A stretch of 64,000 bases of DNA from Rhizophagus clarus (lineage: Eukaryota; Glomeromycota; Glomeromycetes; Glomerales; Glomeraceae). Location of the stretch: positions 372,001 to 436,000 of the forward strand of contig BLAL01000062.1 in assembly GCA_015698045.1 (NCBI GenBank). Direction: 5' to 3'. Both the position numbers and the translations under genes were made by a program. This document shows, piece after piece, positions 13,846 through 26,250 of the stretch (the first letter of the stretch is position 1; the number at the start of each line of letters is the position of its first letter). Under the pieces are notes generated by a model, which was not told the origin of the DNA, searched no databases, and was given only the letters and a program-made list of their open reading frames with translations.

Positions 13846-16062
13846 ATGGATAATACCGCTACATTGGATATCCAGAAATCTCAAAATTCGAAATTTATTT
13901 TTCCTTCTCAACAACCTCAAATTTACGGTGAACAAGCTTTAGAAAGATATCAATATATTAATAGTAGTAATATTATCGGTAGTAATAATCTGGAAACACT
14001 TTTAAATGCCATTGAAGTTGCTCCAACAGGTTTAACACCTCAAAAACGTACTTTTCCAAGTCATTTCATGGAAAGAAATAATGACAATCAATCGGTATTA
14101 AACTTGAACCGTCATAGCTCCTCAGTTTCACATGAAAAGCATTTAAATCAACATTCTTATCATGAAGAAAATCATAAAAATAATAATAATATGCAAGAAC
14201 ATGCTTCTTCTTATCATCCAAGTCGTTTACTTCCTCTGCCTGTCACTAATTCACCACGGAAAAATGATTCGAATGGTGCTTTAACTCCTGCTGCCATGTC
14301 AATTTCTTCACTAATTGATTCAGAACAACCAATGCAAATATCTACACCTTTAACTCCTCCAGATACTTCTTTAAATATGTTTCCAGGCCTTTCGACTAGT
14401 CCAACAAAAACTTCACCTGTTTCTTCGCCTGCTCCTTTAACTTCTATTGTTCCATCTGCTCCAATGTCTGTACCTTCACCTTCAGATTCAATTCCACTCC
14501 CCCGTTTACAACCTTCACCACCAAGCAATATCTTTTTAAATTCTTTCCCACTTCCAAGTGTGAATCAAGCTATTGGAGATGTTGATCGTTCACGTAATTC
14601 ACCTCCACCCTTGATTTCAAATTCAAATAAAAGAAAATGGGATACAACTGATAAATCTATAATCGGTAGTCCTTATATAGAAGAATCAAAATCATTTTCA
14701 AAAGTACAACGTTCAATGGATGATTATAAAATGAGTGAACCTGTACAACCAATGTTATCTTCTCCATCTCCTTCTCCAAGACTTCAAGATGGACAATATC
14801 ATCAAGTTGAAGGTACTAATAATTCAAATTCATATCAAATGACCACCATAACTTGTCAACATGCGTCAGTCGCGCAAAAATCATATGGAAGTGAAAAAAG
14901 ATTTTTATGTCCACCACCAGTAGTTTACATTGAAAGGCCAAATTGCAGAAATTTTGTTGGAAAACCTGAAATTTCTATGTCAGTTGTATGTGAGAATGGT
15001 GAACGTTCATTAGAACAAAAAACATTAATCGATGAAAATATGAAAGGGACCTTTAAATATTTACACGTTAGTGGAACAGCTAAAGCTAAATATTTTGAAC
15101 TTAAATTAAAAATTTTTAAGCAAAATTCGAATATTCCATATGCAGTATTTGATTCATCACCTGTTACTATTATATCAAAACCTTCAAAGAAAACGGCCAA
15201 AGCAAGGAATGTTTCATCTTGTATCTTATCTGGATCTCAGATTTCTCTTTTTAATCGTATAAATTCGCAAACAGTACGAACTAAATATATGGGTATTGAA
15301 GGAGGTCAATTATGCGCGAAAAATTCATCATGGTCACCATTTGTTATTACAGTAATGAGCAATGATAGTATTAATAGTCATAATGGGTTGAATTCTTTTT
15401 CTTCAAATATATTACCAAAAGGGACGACACCACCATCTCCCTCATCATGTTTAAATAACACTATACAAGTTACATATGGTTCAGAAGTTGTTCTAAGTGA
15501 TCCTACTACAGGTTTTCAATCTGAACGATTAATCATACGTAAAGTTGAAAAAGGTCGTATTACACAGGGAGCGTGTGGGCCTGTTAGCCAAATGCAAAAA
15601 ATCGCGTTACAATGTGTCCGATCAAATAATAGGCGAGAATCTCTTTATCTAAGTGCAGCAGGACCTATAACTATGGATAGTCCACATTCACAAGATCAAT
15701 GTACTGTTAGTGGTGCATCTCCTTACCTTGGATATCAATCTTCTCGTGTTGTCCATATGCAAAATGTGGAATTTACAAAAGAACCATTTAGAATGGTCAA
15801 TATGCAAAACATTCCATGTACCACCAAAAGTGATACAGTTATTGCTCCAACTACTGTTGAAGAAGTAGATGACTATTTATGTTGGACAATTGTTGGAATT
15901 TGTAAGTATACTTTTTCATTATAACGCGTAATATTTTTTTATTATCAATCATTCTATTTATTAATTTAATTAATTTAATTTTTTAATTCAGCTAAATTTC
16001 AATATACATTTTATGAACAAATGCCGTCTGCATCAACTCCAAGTACACCTATTTCCCAATAA
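13846..16062 (+). CDS. CSL-family (CBF1/RBP-J/Su(H)/Lag-1) transcription factor, 2 exons
   Basis: A DNA-binding protein of 708 residues; fungal members (Cbf11/Cbf12 class) bind GTGGGAA-like sites without Notch. Exons 13846-15901 and 15992-16062. Residues 1 to about 345 form a Ser/Pro/Asn-rich disordered region. The Rel-like N-terminal domain starts around residue 349 (EKRFLCPPPVVYIERP); the beta-trefoil follows with SSCILSGSQISLFNRINSQT and the YMGIEGGQLCAKNSSWSPF segment; the C-terminal part ends WTIVGISKFQYTFYEQ. The last intron has a normal GTAAGT donor and joins GI to SKFQYTF in phase. Target genes cannot be read from this window. The gene has large intergenic spacers on both sides, common for regulators. 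Confidence 0.93.
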
Positions 16063-18415
16063 GATAATGTTATGAAATTGAAACTTATGTGGAAAAAATT
16101 TTTTTTTTTCTTTACTTTGTATATAGTCATAAAATATTTTTTTTTTCATATGTACATACACATATATATATGTTAATTATGTAGATTTTTTTTGTACAGA
16201 TAAACTTAAGAATTTTTTTTTGTGGATCTTCAAAAAATTATATCTATCAAACTATCTTAAACCGCGAAAAGAAAAGAAATATTATTTTTTTTTAAGACGA
16301 GACATTTAAAAGTACGCGTCTCATTAAGACTGAATAAAAAAAAAAAAAATGCACGTGCCAAATGTCAAAAATACGCCATACATGTTTAGTAAATTGTGCT
16401 AATAACGTTTTATCAGAATATCAATCTAATTGCGCAACAATAATATAATATGAAGGTTCGTGATGTCAATGATGTCATCTAAAAATAACTATTGTCACAC
16501 TATGTCACGTAATATAACACAGAAGGTAAAGAAGGTAATCACACGAAACCACGGCATCCAAGAAAGGTTTATCTTTTATCGTTGTACGAAGGCAAAGAGC
16601 ATTAAATAGATAGAAAATGTTATAGCACCAATTATCCCGGTGTAAGCGAAATTATTTATATTGTTCACAATCTTTTTTTGTATTTCGCCAAATTAACGCT
16701 CATTGAATCCCAAAAAGAAAAAGGAAATTCAATTCAAATCACATGCTTTTAATCCAAGTTTGGGAAGTGACTTAGATGAACAATGAAGTACACCTGTTCT
16801 TTACGGCAATCATATGATAATTTAAGGAATGATTTACAATATGTAGGGAATCTTCGGATAAGGATTTTTTGTTGCTTTGAGAATTTTTTTCGTGGGAAAA
16901 TTATGAGCAAAAAAAAAATCTAAACTTTATCATAGGTACAATATCAAAATATTTATTTTTTTTTTTCATTATCTAATTACGGTTTAGTTCTCCGTGTGAC
17001 CAATATATTATGTATGTATTCAATCAATCAAAAAAAAAAAAAAAAAAAAAAAAAATTCATTTGGTAAAAAAAAAAAAAATTTTTTTTTATATGTATGTAA
17101 GATCATCATCCCCCACACTTATAAAGTACCTAAAACTGCATTAGCGCCCAACTTTATCTTTTTTTATACACATTTGTTATCTGTTCTACGTGCGCAAAAA
17201 ATTAATCTTTGGTTCCTCAAGATAAAATTGATAAGATCAAAAAATCCATTAAATAATCATCTTTAAAAGACATAAATAGTACACAAGGGGAATAGAACGG
17301 AACATTGACATTCTTTCTGCATTATAATCGGTCATTTAAGGAGAGGGCGTTTATTATTAAATAAATATCGATTCGACCGATAAGCATTTTTTTTTTTCTT
17401 TTAATATCTGATGATTTTCTTTGGGGATTTTGTAACTAGGAATGGGAAAGATGAACTTTTTCATTTAAAATAAAAAGTGTTGATTTCCGAAACTTTTTTT
17501 TTTTGTGATTTACAAAAGATCAAACCGTGGGAATATGACGTGATTAAATCTAAACGTGCGAAAAAAAATAAAACGTGAAATCTCAAAAATGAAAAAAAAA
17601 ATGCCACACGCTTGTCAACTAATGAACAATATTCAAATGATTATGACAGAACAATATATAAAACTAGAAAAGGCTTATCTTTTCTTTATCATCATGTCAT
17701 TCCAATAACCTGTTTTCCGGGTTCTTTCATATTTTAAACATAAACAGCCTTACACACTCTCCGTATAAATTATACGGAATATAATAAATAGGTCAAACGT
17801 TTCATAGAACTTTCTTTTAGAAGGTTTATTCTTATTTGTCCGTTCTTGTCTTTATTATTTTTGCGACTTTATTTATTTCTTTATACAATGGAATAATAAT
17901 TGATTCTATGAACTCCCGCATGGATTGTTGCATCTCTGATAGATTAAAAATTAATGCCTCATGCCTAAAACCTCCAGGGAAAATCAATATATTCGGAATA
18001 AAAGCGATTAAACTAGAACCGATCTACATTTTACATTATCAGTTATCAATTAGTCATTGTTTGCATCCGCAGCATTTTTTATATTTGGAAAAGATCACCT
18101 TGTAAATTATTAATTACGAGGTCACGCGGTCCTAAAGTTTAATCCTTTGAAAAAAAGATTTTATCTAATCATGTGATGAATTGCGGATAATGCGGATGAT
18201 GAGAGTGATCTGCGCGATAATATTCGTAAATATTGCATCAGGATGCGCCGGGAATGCCCCGGACTGCGGTATGAATTAATGAATTACTACGGAATGTTTT
18301 AACTAATATATAAATCACTAAGCTGAAATATTTTTTAAGAAAAAAAGGATATGTTAATTCTTCAAAAATAGTTTGGTTTTTTCTTAATTCAAATTTTTGT
18401 TTTTTTCAAAAGTAT
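16063..18415. other. Intergenic region between CSL and F-box genes
   Basis: About 2.35 kb without a supported gene. It contains a 3' region of the CSL gene with many T tracts, poly-A runs near 17031-17055, and otherwise unique A+T-rich sequence. A short open stretch near 17836-18105 has no recognisable domain, no proper intron context and is taken as chance. Confidence 0.55.
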
Positions 18416-19748
18416 ATGGAAAGTGATCTTGAGAGTTTTCGACAACAATGGCAGCAAGAAATATTACAACAAAGACAACAAAAACAAGTTTTGAAAGAGG
18501 ACAATGTTTCAATCATCACAAATAAAATCCAAGATGCGTCTAATTTAGGAAATTCAACTTTAATTCCTGTAATCGAAGAATCAAACCTTTCAAAGAATGA
18601 TGGATCAATTTCCTTTTTAATAAATTCATTCTGTAATATGACATTTGATTTATTACCATTGAATCCAACCAAAAAAATTCATATATCAAAACTTCCGAAT
18701 GAATTATTAATTTGTATTCTTAAACAATTAATTCTTGCCGGAGATGTGAATTCTTTAGAGAATGGATTTGCATTAGTTTGTAAAAAATTCTTTTTATTAT
18801 CAAGGGATAGTTCGATATGGCATTTATTATGTGAAAGAATTTATAATGTGGATAATCATAAAGAATTGGTCAAAATGTGCGTGAATACGCACGGAAATGA
18901 TTGGAGAAGAATGTATATTGAAAGGTAAATAAAGATTATCATGGGAACTGGATACTTTAAACTAGAGTATTTATGCGTAATAAACTTCATTTTTTTTTTT
19001 TAAGGCCACGTGTAAGATTAGATGGAGTTTATATTTCAAAGTGCAAGTATCTGAGGTAAAATTCTTTCTTCATTCAATATAATACAGTTTAAGTATCATT
19101 ATAAATTTCTTCTTAATATTTGTCATTAGGCCTGGATTAGCGGAAAATACGTGGATACAACCAACTCATCTTGTAACTTATTACAGATATCTTAGATTTT
19201 TTTCAGATGGTTCATGTATAACATTATTAACTACAAAAGAACCTATACAGGTTGTAAAGAATTTTGATAAAATTGTTAGTATATTAAAAATATCAGAAAA
19301 ATCAAAAAATTTTATGATTGGATATTGGAAATTCATGAATAATGATGATATTTCAAGTGAGAATCAAGTGATTATACGGGCTAATGATAATGGTTTGCCT
19401 AAATTTACTTTTCATTTGAAATTTGATTTAAAATCGACATCTATTGGAAAATTTAATAAACTTTCGTGGATTGGTACGTAATTTATTATAACAACAATAC
19501 GTAAAATATACCTTTATTCTTAAAATAAAAATTTATTATTTTAGAATATTATAGTGTTAATAATCTAACAACCGAAAAAACTGAATTATTGTTAAAAAAT
19601 GAAAGTAATTATTATTTTAGTAAGGTAAACTCTCAAAAATTTTCTTAATAAGAAATTTATTATCACTTTAAAAGAATTTATTGTAACTAATTACTTCTGA
19701 TTCTTAATGTTATTATTGTAGGTAAAAAGTTATGTCGTAAATTTATAG
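18416..19748 (+). CDS. F-box protein, FBXO9/Hrt3-like, 5 exons
   Basis: Probable substrate receptor of an SCF ubiquitin ligase, 336 residues. Exons 18416-18924, 19005-19055, 19130-19473, 19545-19624, 19722-19748. A glutamine-rich N-terminus is followed by the F-box at about residues 88-135 (IHISKLPNELLICILKQLI, then SSIWHLLCERIY). The FBXO9/Hrt3 hallmark downstream is present: RPRVRLDGVYISKCKYLRPG and THLVTYYRYLRFFSDGS followed by a TTKEP segment. Compared with animal FBXO9 the N-terminal TPR-like repeats appear to be missing or reduced. All exon joins are in phase with GT-AG sites. In animals and yeast this family links to TOR signalling and metabolism, which is background knowledge and not shown here. 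Confidence 0.88.
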
Positions 19749-19871
19749 CAAAAATTTTACTATTTAAATATTTTGATTTTTTTTTCATAATGTAAATTTG
19801 TTCCAATGATATTATTATGAAATAAATAAATTCTTTTTATTGACGTTTGAATTTAAAAAAAAAAAAATTTT

Positions 19872-20063
19872 AAATTAATTTATTCAGGTCAATTAACTAA
19901 CCTTTGGTTTATAACTACATCTATCACTTTCGCAAATTTAATTAGAAATGAATGTACGACAACACAACCACCCAAAGTACAATTTTCACCAATTAACTTT
20001 GAGCAATTTCTCAAACAATTGCCATTTCATTTAACTAGATCACCAGGACAGAATGCTTACTAA
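19872..20063 (+). pseudogene. Orphan coding-like fragment
   Basis: A short less A+T-biased stretch after an acceptor-like TTATTCAG reads openly for about 60 residues (GQLTNLWFITTSITFANLIR, later FSPINFEQFLKQLPFHLTRS) and ends at TAA. No upstream exon can be joined. It may be the tail of a decayed gene or transposon; no family is recognised. Confidence 0.3.
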
Positions 20064-20364
20064 AATTTAAAAGAGCATTCAGGCAGAATTCTAGTATACG
20101 AATGATTGATTGGAGAACTTTTTTAAAAAATTATCATCTATTTGTGTAATTATTAACAATTATGGGATTTGCGTTCATATATTGTAGCAAAATTGCATCA
20201 ATAGACAAGGCTTGTTCAAATTAATTAACCGATATTGTATAATAAAATGCTTTCTAAAATTTAGTATTTTACGTACTGAATTCAAATTATTAATTTAATA
20301 ATATAGGAATTTTTAAGCTGTAATCGAGGCAAAAAAATAAAAAAAAAAAAAAAGAGAAAAAAGA

Positions 20365-20480
20365 GTTACAGCACCCAGTATTCCCACGTTGTCCCCAACC
20401 GTAGTACTGACTGGGCCATCAGTGGCTTAACTTCGGAGATCGGACGGGTTCCGGTGCTTTTCACTGTGTATGGCCGTAAC
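20365..20480 (-). rRNA. 5S ribosomal RNA
   Basis: On the minus strand the sequence begins GTTACGGCCATAC and ends GGGTGCTGTAAC, with the conserved internal segments CCCGTCCGATCTCCGAAGTT and GTCAGTACTACGG that form the Pol III internal control region. Length about 116 nt is right for 5S rRNA. The terminal bases pair, and a T-rich run follows (CTCTTTTTTC on the minus strand), serving as Pol III terminator. It is solitary, not in a tandem array, downstream of the F-box gene. Ends may be off by 1-2 nt. Confidence 0.93.
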
Positions 20481-21196
20481 TTGCGATAAACCTTTATAAA
20501 TCTCTTGTAAATGTTATTAACATCGCTTGTCATTTTTTGTAACAAGAATAATAATATTCTTGTACGTTAGATTCGAAATTTCGAATTACTAATTAATAAA
20601 GCTAATAGAATTAATTTTATTAAATTTATCTAAAAACCATTACCGTCTACAGTTTTTTGTAAAAATAAAAAAATATACTAATCAAAAGGAAAAATAAAAA
20701 GAATCTCAAAATAACTAATACTAAAGGTATTTATTTTAATTATATTTAGATTTCGAATTTGAATTATTGGTTAGTTTACAGAAATAGAATATATGATTTA
20801 ATTGCCTATCCGCATGGTCCAAAATACGCTCTTTCACCTAATCAAAAAATTTTCTCGCAAAAAATTCATTCGATCAATTAAATATAGGGTTAATACGCAC
20901 TTTTTTTTCAGGGCCTATGAAAGATGATTTTCTAATGATTTATTTAATAAAATAGCATCTTTAATTTTATTATATATTTGTTTATTAATAAAAATATCTT
21001 TTAATTTATCTTCTATTTGTTTTTAATTTTTGATTATTATAAGATAATTTTTTCTTATTATTTGAATTTTTTAAATAAAATACTAGATATTTATATTAAA
21101 ATTAATAATTTATATAAGTGCATTTTAAATAAATAACCTTTATCAAATCTTACTTATTATGAGGATGTGTTTTGTAAGTTTAAAGTTTATTAATAG

Positions 21197-21545
21197 ATAT
21201 CTTCACAAATTGCATGATTGAGATTAAGATTGAAATTGAAGGTTAATTTAATTTCACAAAAAATATAATTAAGATTAAAGCTAAACTTAAGCTAAAATTT
21301 CATACGTAATTTCAATCTTGCTCACTAAGTAAGATTAGAAATGAAAAATTAATTATCATAAATTTTTCTAATATAATATCTTAATTTCAGTTAAATTTAT
21401 GATGGATAACTAAATTCTGGCCAATTTAATACTTCAATAAATTCAATCATGATTAATTTTGTGAAGTAAGATTGAACATTAATCTTAATCTCAAGTTAAT
21501 CCTAATCTTAATCCTAATCTGATTCTAATCATGTAATTTATAAAG
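21197..21545. repeat. Imperfect inverted-repeat element (possible MITE)
   Basis: The left end (ACAAATTGCATGATTGAGAT) is matched in inverse by the right end (CTAATCATGTAATTTATAAA), and the interior repeats TTAATCTTAATC-like words. Boundaries and target duplication are not clear. Confidence 0.4.
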
Positions 21546-21939
21546 ACGTTCAATATTAGCTGATCTATAATTATAAATTTCAAATCATTATAAAATATTT
21601 TATTTATAAAATATCTAATTATATTATCAAATGCATATTATGATTTATTTTTTTTTTTTATTATAAAAATAATAAACTGGAATTTTATTGACTTCAGAAT
21701 TGGCAAAATGTTAAAAAAACAAGTAAAATTTATAATGTTATTAAAAAGAAAAGAAGTATATAAACTCTATAAAAAATATGGTTACAGTTATTATACAGTA
21801 TTATCGTATTTTACAAACAATATCATTACAATATGAATATAGTATAATTAAAGTATTATACCAATATTTTCACATACGATATATATTTAGTATTTTGCAT
21901 ACTATATCATATATATGGTATTTTTAAATATGAAGATTT

Positions 21940-22190
21940 GTATACTTTCAGTTATACTTATATACAGTATAATATCACAGTTTATAACGTATGTTTTATA
22001 CTGGTGGTTATTTATAAACAGTATAATATCCCAGTTTGCAATGTATATTTTACACTAGTAATTACTTGCAAATAGTATAATATTTCAGTTTATAAACAGT
22101 ATAATTTTCCAGTTTATAACGTATATTTTACACAGATGTTTATTTATAAATAGTATAATATTTCAGTTTGTAATGTATATTCTGGCAATT
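21940..22190. repeat. Minisatellite, about 60-65 bp unit
   Basis: Repeated blocks built on AGTATAATATTTCAGTTTATAA followed by GTATATTTTACAC occur four to five times with substitutions. No coding sense is seen. Confidence 0.6.
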
Positions 22191-23160
22191 AATTATATTA
22201 TTATTCTTAATACATTTATTATTTATTATTTAAATTAAAATATAATAATATGATAAAGAAATAATTAAAATAATAAATACAAATAAAAGAAGGAAAACAT
22301 AACAATTATTAGTAATAAAAAAAGATATAATTAGTAATAATAAATGAATGATTAGTAACAATAAAAATATGATAAAGTTAATAGCAACAAAAAAAGATAA
22401 AATTAGTAGTAAAAAAAATACAGTTAGTAATGATAAAAGAAAATAAAATTAGTAGTAATAAAAAAAATGATACAATTAGTATAAATAATAAAGACCAAAA
22501 AATAAAAAAAACAAAACAACTGTACTATTTTATTAAATTATATAAACATGTTTCATTATTTTAAAAAGATAATAGAAAGAACAATAATCAGATAAAATTA
22601 ATTATATTTAAAGGTAAAAAATTATGCGAACACTAAATATTTTATTTTTTGTATAAAGTATTTCTATTAAAACAACTTTTTGTTTAATAAAATTTTCTTT
22701 TATAATAAAATAAAAATAAATATATGTAATATTTAATTAATAACTTAAATAAAAGAAGAAAGTAAAAAAAAATAAGAGATAAGAAAAAACCAGGATAAAA
22801 AAAAAACTATTTTTCAATCTTATTTATGTACGCAAATAATAACAAATGATCTGCAATCACGTAACATTTATCCAATCATAATCTTATACTATATAATTAG
22901 TAATTAAATCACATTTTTTATATTTATATATATACATTTTTTAAAATCATGCACATTTGTATATCATCAAATTACTAACACATATTCAATACACATTCAA
23001 CACATTTAACAAAATTTGGCTGAAATCAATAAATTTTTACCAGGATTATCAACACAGATTGAACATAATTTCAAACATAACTTCAATTACTTAAAATTTC
23101 ATTTAATCATGCAAATACAAAATTAATAATCGCAAATAACTATTGGTATTTTATTGTATT

Positions 23161-23909
23161 ATTTGTCCAGAAACTTATAAAAAAGTAAAGAAGAAGCATT
23201 AGAAATGTTTCTCTTAAAAAAATAAGAAATATTATAATTTTCTTTTCTCCACTTATATAATTCCAAAGTCTGGGTTTATAATTTTTGTCCAGCAACCTAA
23301 AAAAACAAAGGAAAGAAACGTTCAGTAATGTTTTTTAAAGAATATAACAAAAAAACTTGCTCCCCAATACTCTTTTTACCTAAATTCTAAAGTCTGGGTT
23401 ATATTATTCATCCAGTAACCTAAAAAAAAAGAAGAAAGAAACGTTTAGTAACGTTTCTTAAAGAATTTAATAAAAAAACCCACTCCCCTACCTTTTTACC
23501 TAGTCCAAATCATATTATTCATCTGGCAACTTAAAAAAAAAAGAAGAAAGGACCATTTAGTAACGTTTTTTAAAGAATTTAATAAAAAAACCCCACTCCC
23601 CTACCCTTTTACCTAGTCTGAGTCATATTATTCATCTGGCAACCTAAAAAAAAAGAAGAAAGAAACGTTTAGTAACGTTTCTTAAAGAATTTAATAAAAA
23701 AAATCCTCCCCTACCCTTTTACCTAATCCAGATCATATAGTACGTCTGGCAACCTAAAAAAAAGAAAAAAAAACATTTAGTAACGTTTCTTAAAGAATTT
23801 AATAAAAAAAACTCACTCCCCTATCCTTTTATCTAATCTGGATTATATTATTCATCCAGCAACCTAAAAAAAAGAAGAAAGAAACATTTAGTAATGTTTC
23901 TTAAAGAAT
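23161..23909 (-). repeat. Tandem array of intron-like units with micro-exons (minus strand)
   Basis: About six to seven units of roughly 110-125 bp. Read on the minus strand, each unit has a T-rich tract ending TTTTAG, a short segment beginning GTTGCCAGATGAATAATATG and ending near ACTAG, then GTAAAAGGGT, and further on GAAACGTTACTAAACGTTTC. This is the order acceptor, micro-exon (about 31 nt), donor, branch-like palindrome. It is the same family as the array at 47579-48125 in the opposite orientation. Confidence 0.7.
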
Positions 23910-23913
23910 TTAA

Positions 23914-24515
23914 TTGCCAGTCCGCCACTCAATGATACAAAATGATTGGCAATCTATAATTAATTTTGACAGACTTTTATATATTAAATACTATTGTTCT
24001 GGAATGGTGTTTGCACTATTTTAAAAACACGTCACAACAACATAAATACTTCAAAAATTTGCTAAAAAAAAGTATTACATTACCTGGGTATGTTTTCCAA
24101 AACTGGTAGGACTAAGGTGTACCAAAAAAAATAAAAATAAAAATAATAAAAAAATTTTTTTTTTTTTGTTATTTTGTTAATTCTGAAAGAAAATATTATA
24201 TATTTTTCAATAATATAAAAAAAACCTCATAAAATTTGCAAAATTCATGTATAAAAAATCTTAACTTGACTAAAATATAAGGTGAAATAATAACTTCCTT
24301 CAAAGTAAACTTGTTAAATTTTATATTGAACGATAAAAAATTTTTTTTTTGTGGCATATTCACGTTTAATGTTATTGATTGGAGAATTATCATTACATCT
24401 AGATGTGATCTTGTGAGACAAAATCGGCATCAAAATATACCAATTAGCGTAATTCATATAAAATCTGTGCTGGATCTACAAATTAATTTTATATTGTTGA
24501 GTGACAGACTGGCAA
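23914..24515. mobile_element. Non-autonomous DNA element with TTAA target duplication
   Basis: Ends are TTGCCAGTCCGCCACTCAA and the inverse TTGAGTGACAGACTGGCAA. TTAA flanks both sides (23910-23913 and 24516-24519), a duplication typical of piggyBac and Kolobok superfamilies. The 602-bp interior has no transposase. It interrupts the micro-exon array, whose units continue at 24520. Confidence 0.65.
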
Positions 24516-24519
24516 TTAA

Positions 24520-24830
24520 TAAAAAAAATTTATTCCCCTACCCTTTTACCTAGTCTGGGTCATATTATTCGTCCAGAAACCTATAAAAAAGAAAAGGAGA
24601 AGCATTAGAAATGTTTCTCTTAAAAAAATAAGAAATATTATAATCTCCTCTTCTCCACTTATATAATTCTAAAGTTGGGTTCGTAAATTTTGTCTGGCAA
24701 CCTAAAAAAATGAAGGAAAGAAACATTTAGTAACGTTTCTTAAAGAATATAATAAAAAAAGCACACTTCCCACTTTTTTTACCTAAATTCAAAAGTCTGA
24801 GTCATATAATAATATGTCTGGCAACCTAAA
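24520..24830 (-). repeat. Continuation of micro-exon/intron-like array
   Basis: About three more units of the same family, with acceptor-like TTATAG, micro-exon GTTTCTGGACGAATAATATG and donor GTAAAAGGG on the minus strand. The TTAA element separates it from the array to the left. Confidence 0.6.
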
Positions 24831-25750
24831 AAAAGAAAAAAGAAACGTTAGAAACATTTCTTAAAAAAAAGAACACATGAAAAATCCCTTCTTCTTTTAC
24901 CTTAATTTCAAATTCTGGCTTGTAACTTTGGTATTCATATTTCATAATTCATGTATTTTTTTTTAATAATGAATTAAATAAAAATAATTTCTTTTAAAAA
25001 AAATTTTTAAAATGAAAAAAAAAAATCAGTTTAAAAAAACTGAAAAAAAATGGTTTTTAAAAATAAAAAAAAATTATTACGTTAAAAAAAGATTGATAAA
25101 GTTTATCAATCTTAAATGATCAATAAACCAAATATTTTTTATTGATATACTTAAAGACAAATTCATTATTATTAATACTGATTTTATATTTTTAATTTAA
25201 AAACTGCATTTTGACATTTTGACGCATTTTAATTTCAATATTTTGATATTAGCCCATTGATTTTTGGCAGGTAACTTTAGTTTGAACTATTGAGTATATA
25301 TCTAATAATCAATACAAAAAATATTTCTATATAATGAGAGAAATCGTTTATTTACTCCTTGCAAATTACTTTGATGCACAATGAATTTTTATCATTAAAA
25401 GCTGTACATTATGATGATAATCTTGTAGGAAACATTAAATATTACATGTACATTTAAAATATGTTTGTACAGTTATTATAGTATACATTATAAATGTATA
25501 AATTTTATGTACCGTATCTATAGTAAGAAATAATATGTTATAAATGTATATATTAAATATACCGTATCCATTATAATACATGTTTTGTGAACAGTATACA
25601 ATATATTGATATACAGTAGAAATATGTTTTATACAGTATATGTTATAAAAGTATGAATTTAAAATACCATATCGTACAATATATTCACCGTATACTTTAT
25701 TACATTTTTTATTATTAGTATTTTGCGAACAGTATACTTAATACCAATAT
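24583..25750 (+). repeat. Segmental duplication, copy A
   Basis: About 1.2 kb that aligns by eye over its whole length with 29545-30735 in the same orientation, with frequent substitutions and small indels. It includes part of the micro-exon array, a TTTATCAATCTTAAATGATC block and a palindromic ATACGTTATAAATGTATG satellite. Confidence 0.75.
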
Positions 25751-25794
25751 GCAGTATACAAAATTGTGAACAGTATCAAGATCAAAATATAAAA

Positions 25795-26165
25795 AATCAG
25801 TCACCAATCGGTCATATGACTGATTGGTAACTGATAGAAAACTGGTTGATTACTTATTGATGGCTGATTCTTTCAATCTGATACCAATCAGTCATCAATT
25901 AGACATAAATTTCAAATCAGTTATCAACCAGTTATATGACTGATTGATGCCCAATTGGTGTACAGTTGAAATTTTAAACTTAATTTAATTTTATTTGATG
26001 AAATTTATAATTATAATTTTATCTATTTTATTATTTTATTATCAAAAAATGCAAGATTGCAAATGTAAATTTTGACTTTAATATGTGAATTCTCAAACAA
26101 TCATTCAATCGGTCACCAATCAACCATATCAGATTGATGCCTAATTGGTTGCTAATTGGTATATG
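25795..26165. repeat. Cluster of ATCAGTCATATGACTGAT palindromes
   Basis: Several variants of a palindromic word CCAATCAGTCATATGACTGA and its parts (GGTCACCAATC, CCAATTGG) are spread over this stretch. It borders the gag-like relic on its right and could be that element's flank or a separate foldback repeat. Confidence 0.5.
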
Positions 26166-26250
26166 ACTTTTATAACCAGATTAATTAATATAGTAATTGT
26201 ATCACTAAACAAATTGATAATCTTTTTTATGGACTCTTTCCTGCAGATCT

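Larger units (their letters stand above)
20490..23160. other. A+T-rich repeat region
   Basis: No gene is supported. Contents: an imperfect inverted repeat (about 21197-21545), a minisatellite (about 21940-22190), and long stretches of simple AATAAT-type sequence at 22200-22800. Confidence 0.5.

Noticed and set aside
14214..14528. 104-residue open frame antisense to the CSL gene
   Set aside because: It mirrors the Ser/Pro-rich coding region of the CSL protein, which is supported by a conserved domain on the other strand.
17836..18105. 89-residue open frame upstream of the F-box gene
   Set aside because: No domain, no in-phase exons nearby and A+T-driven composition; judged random.
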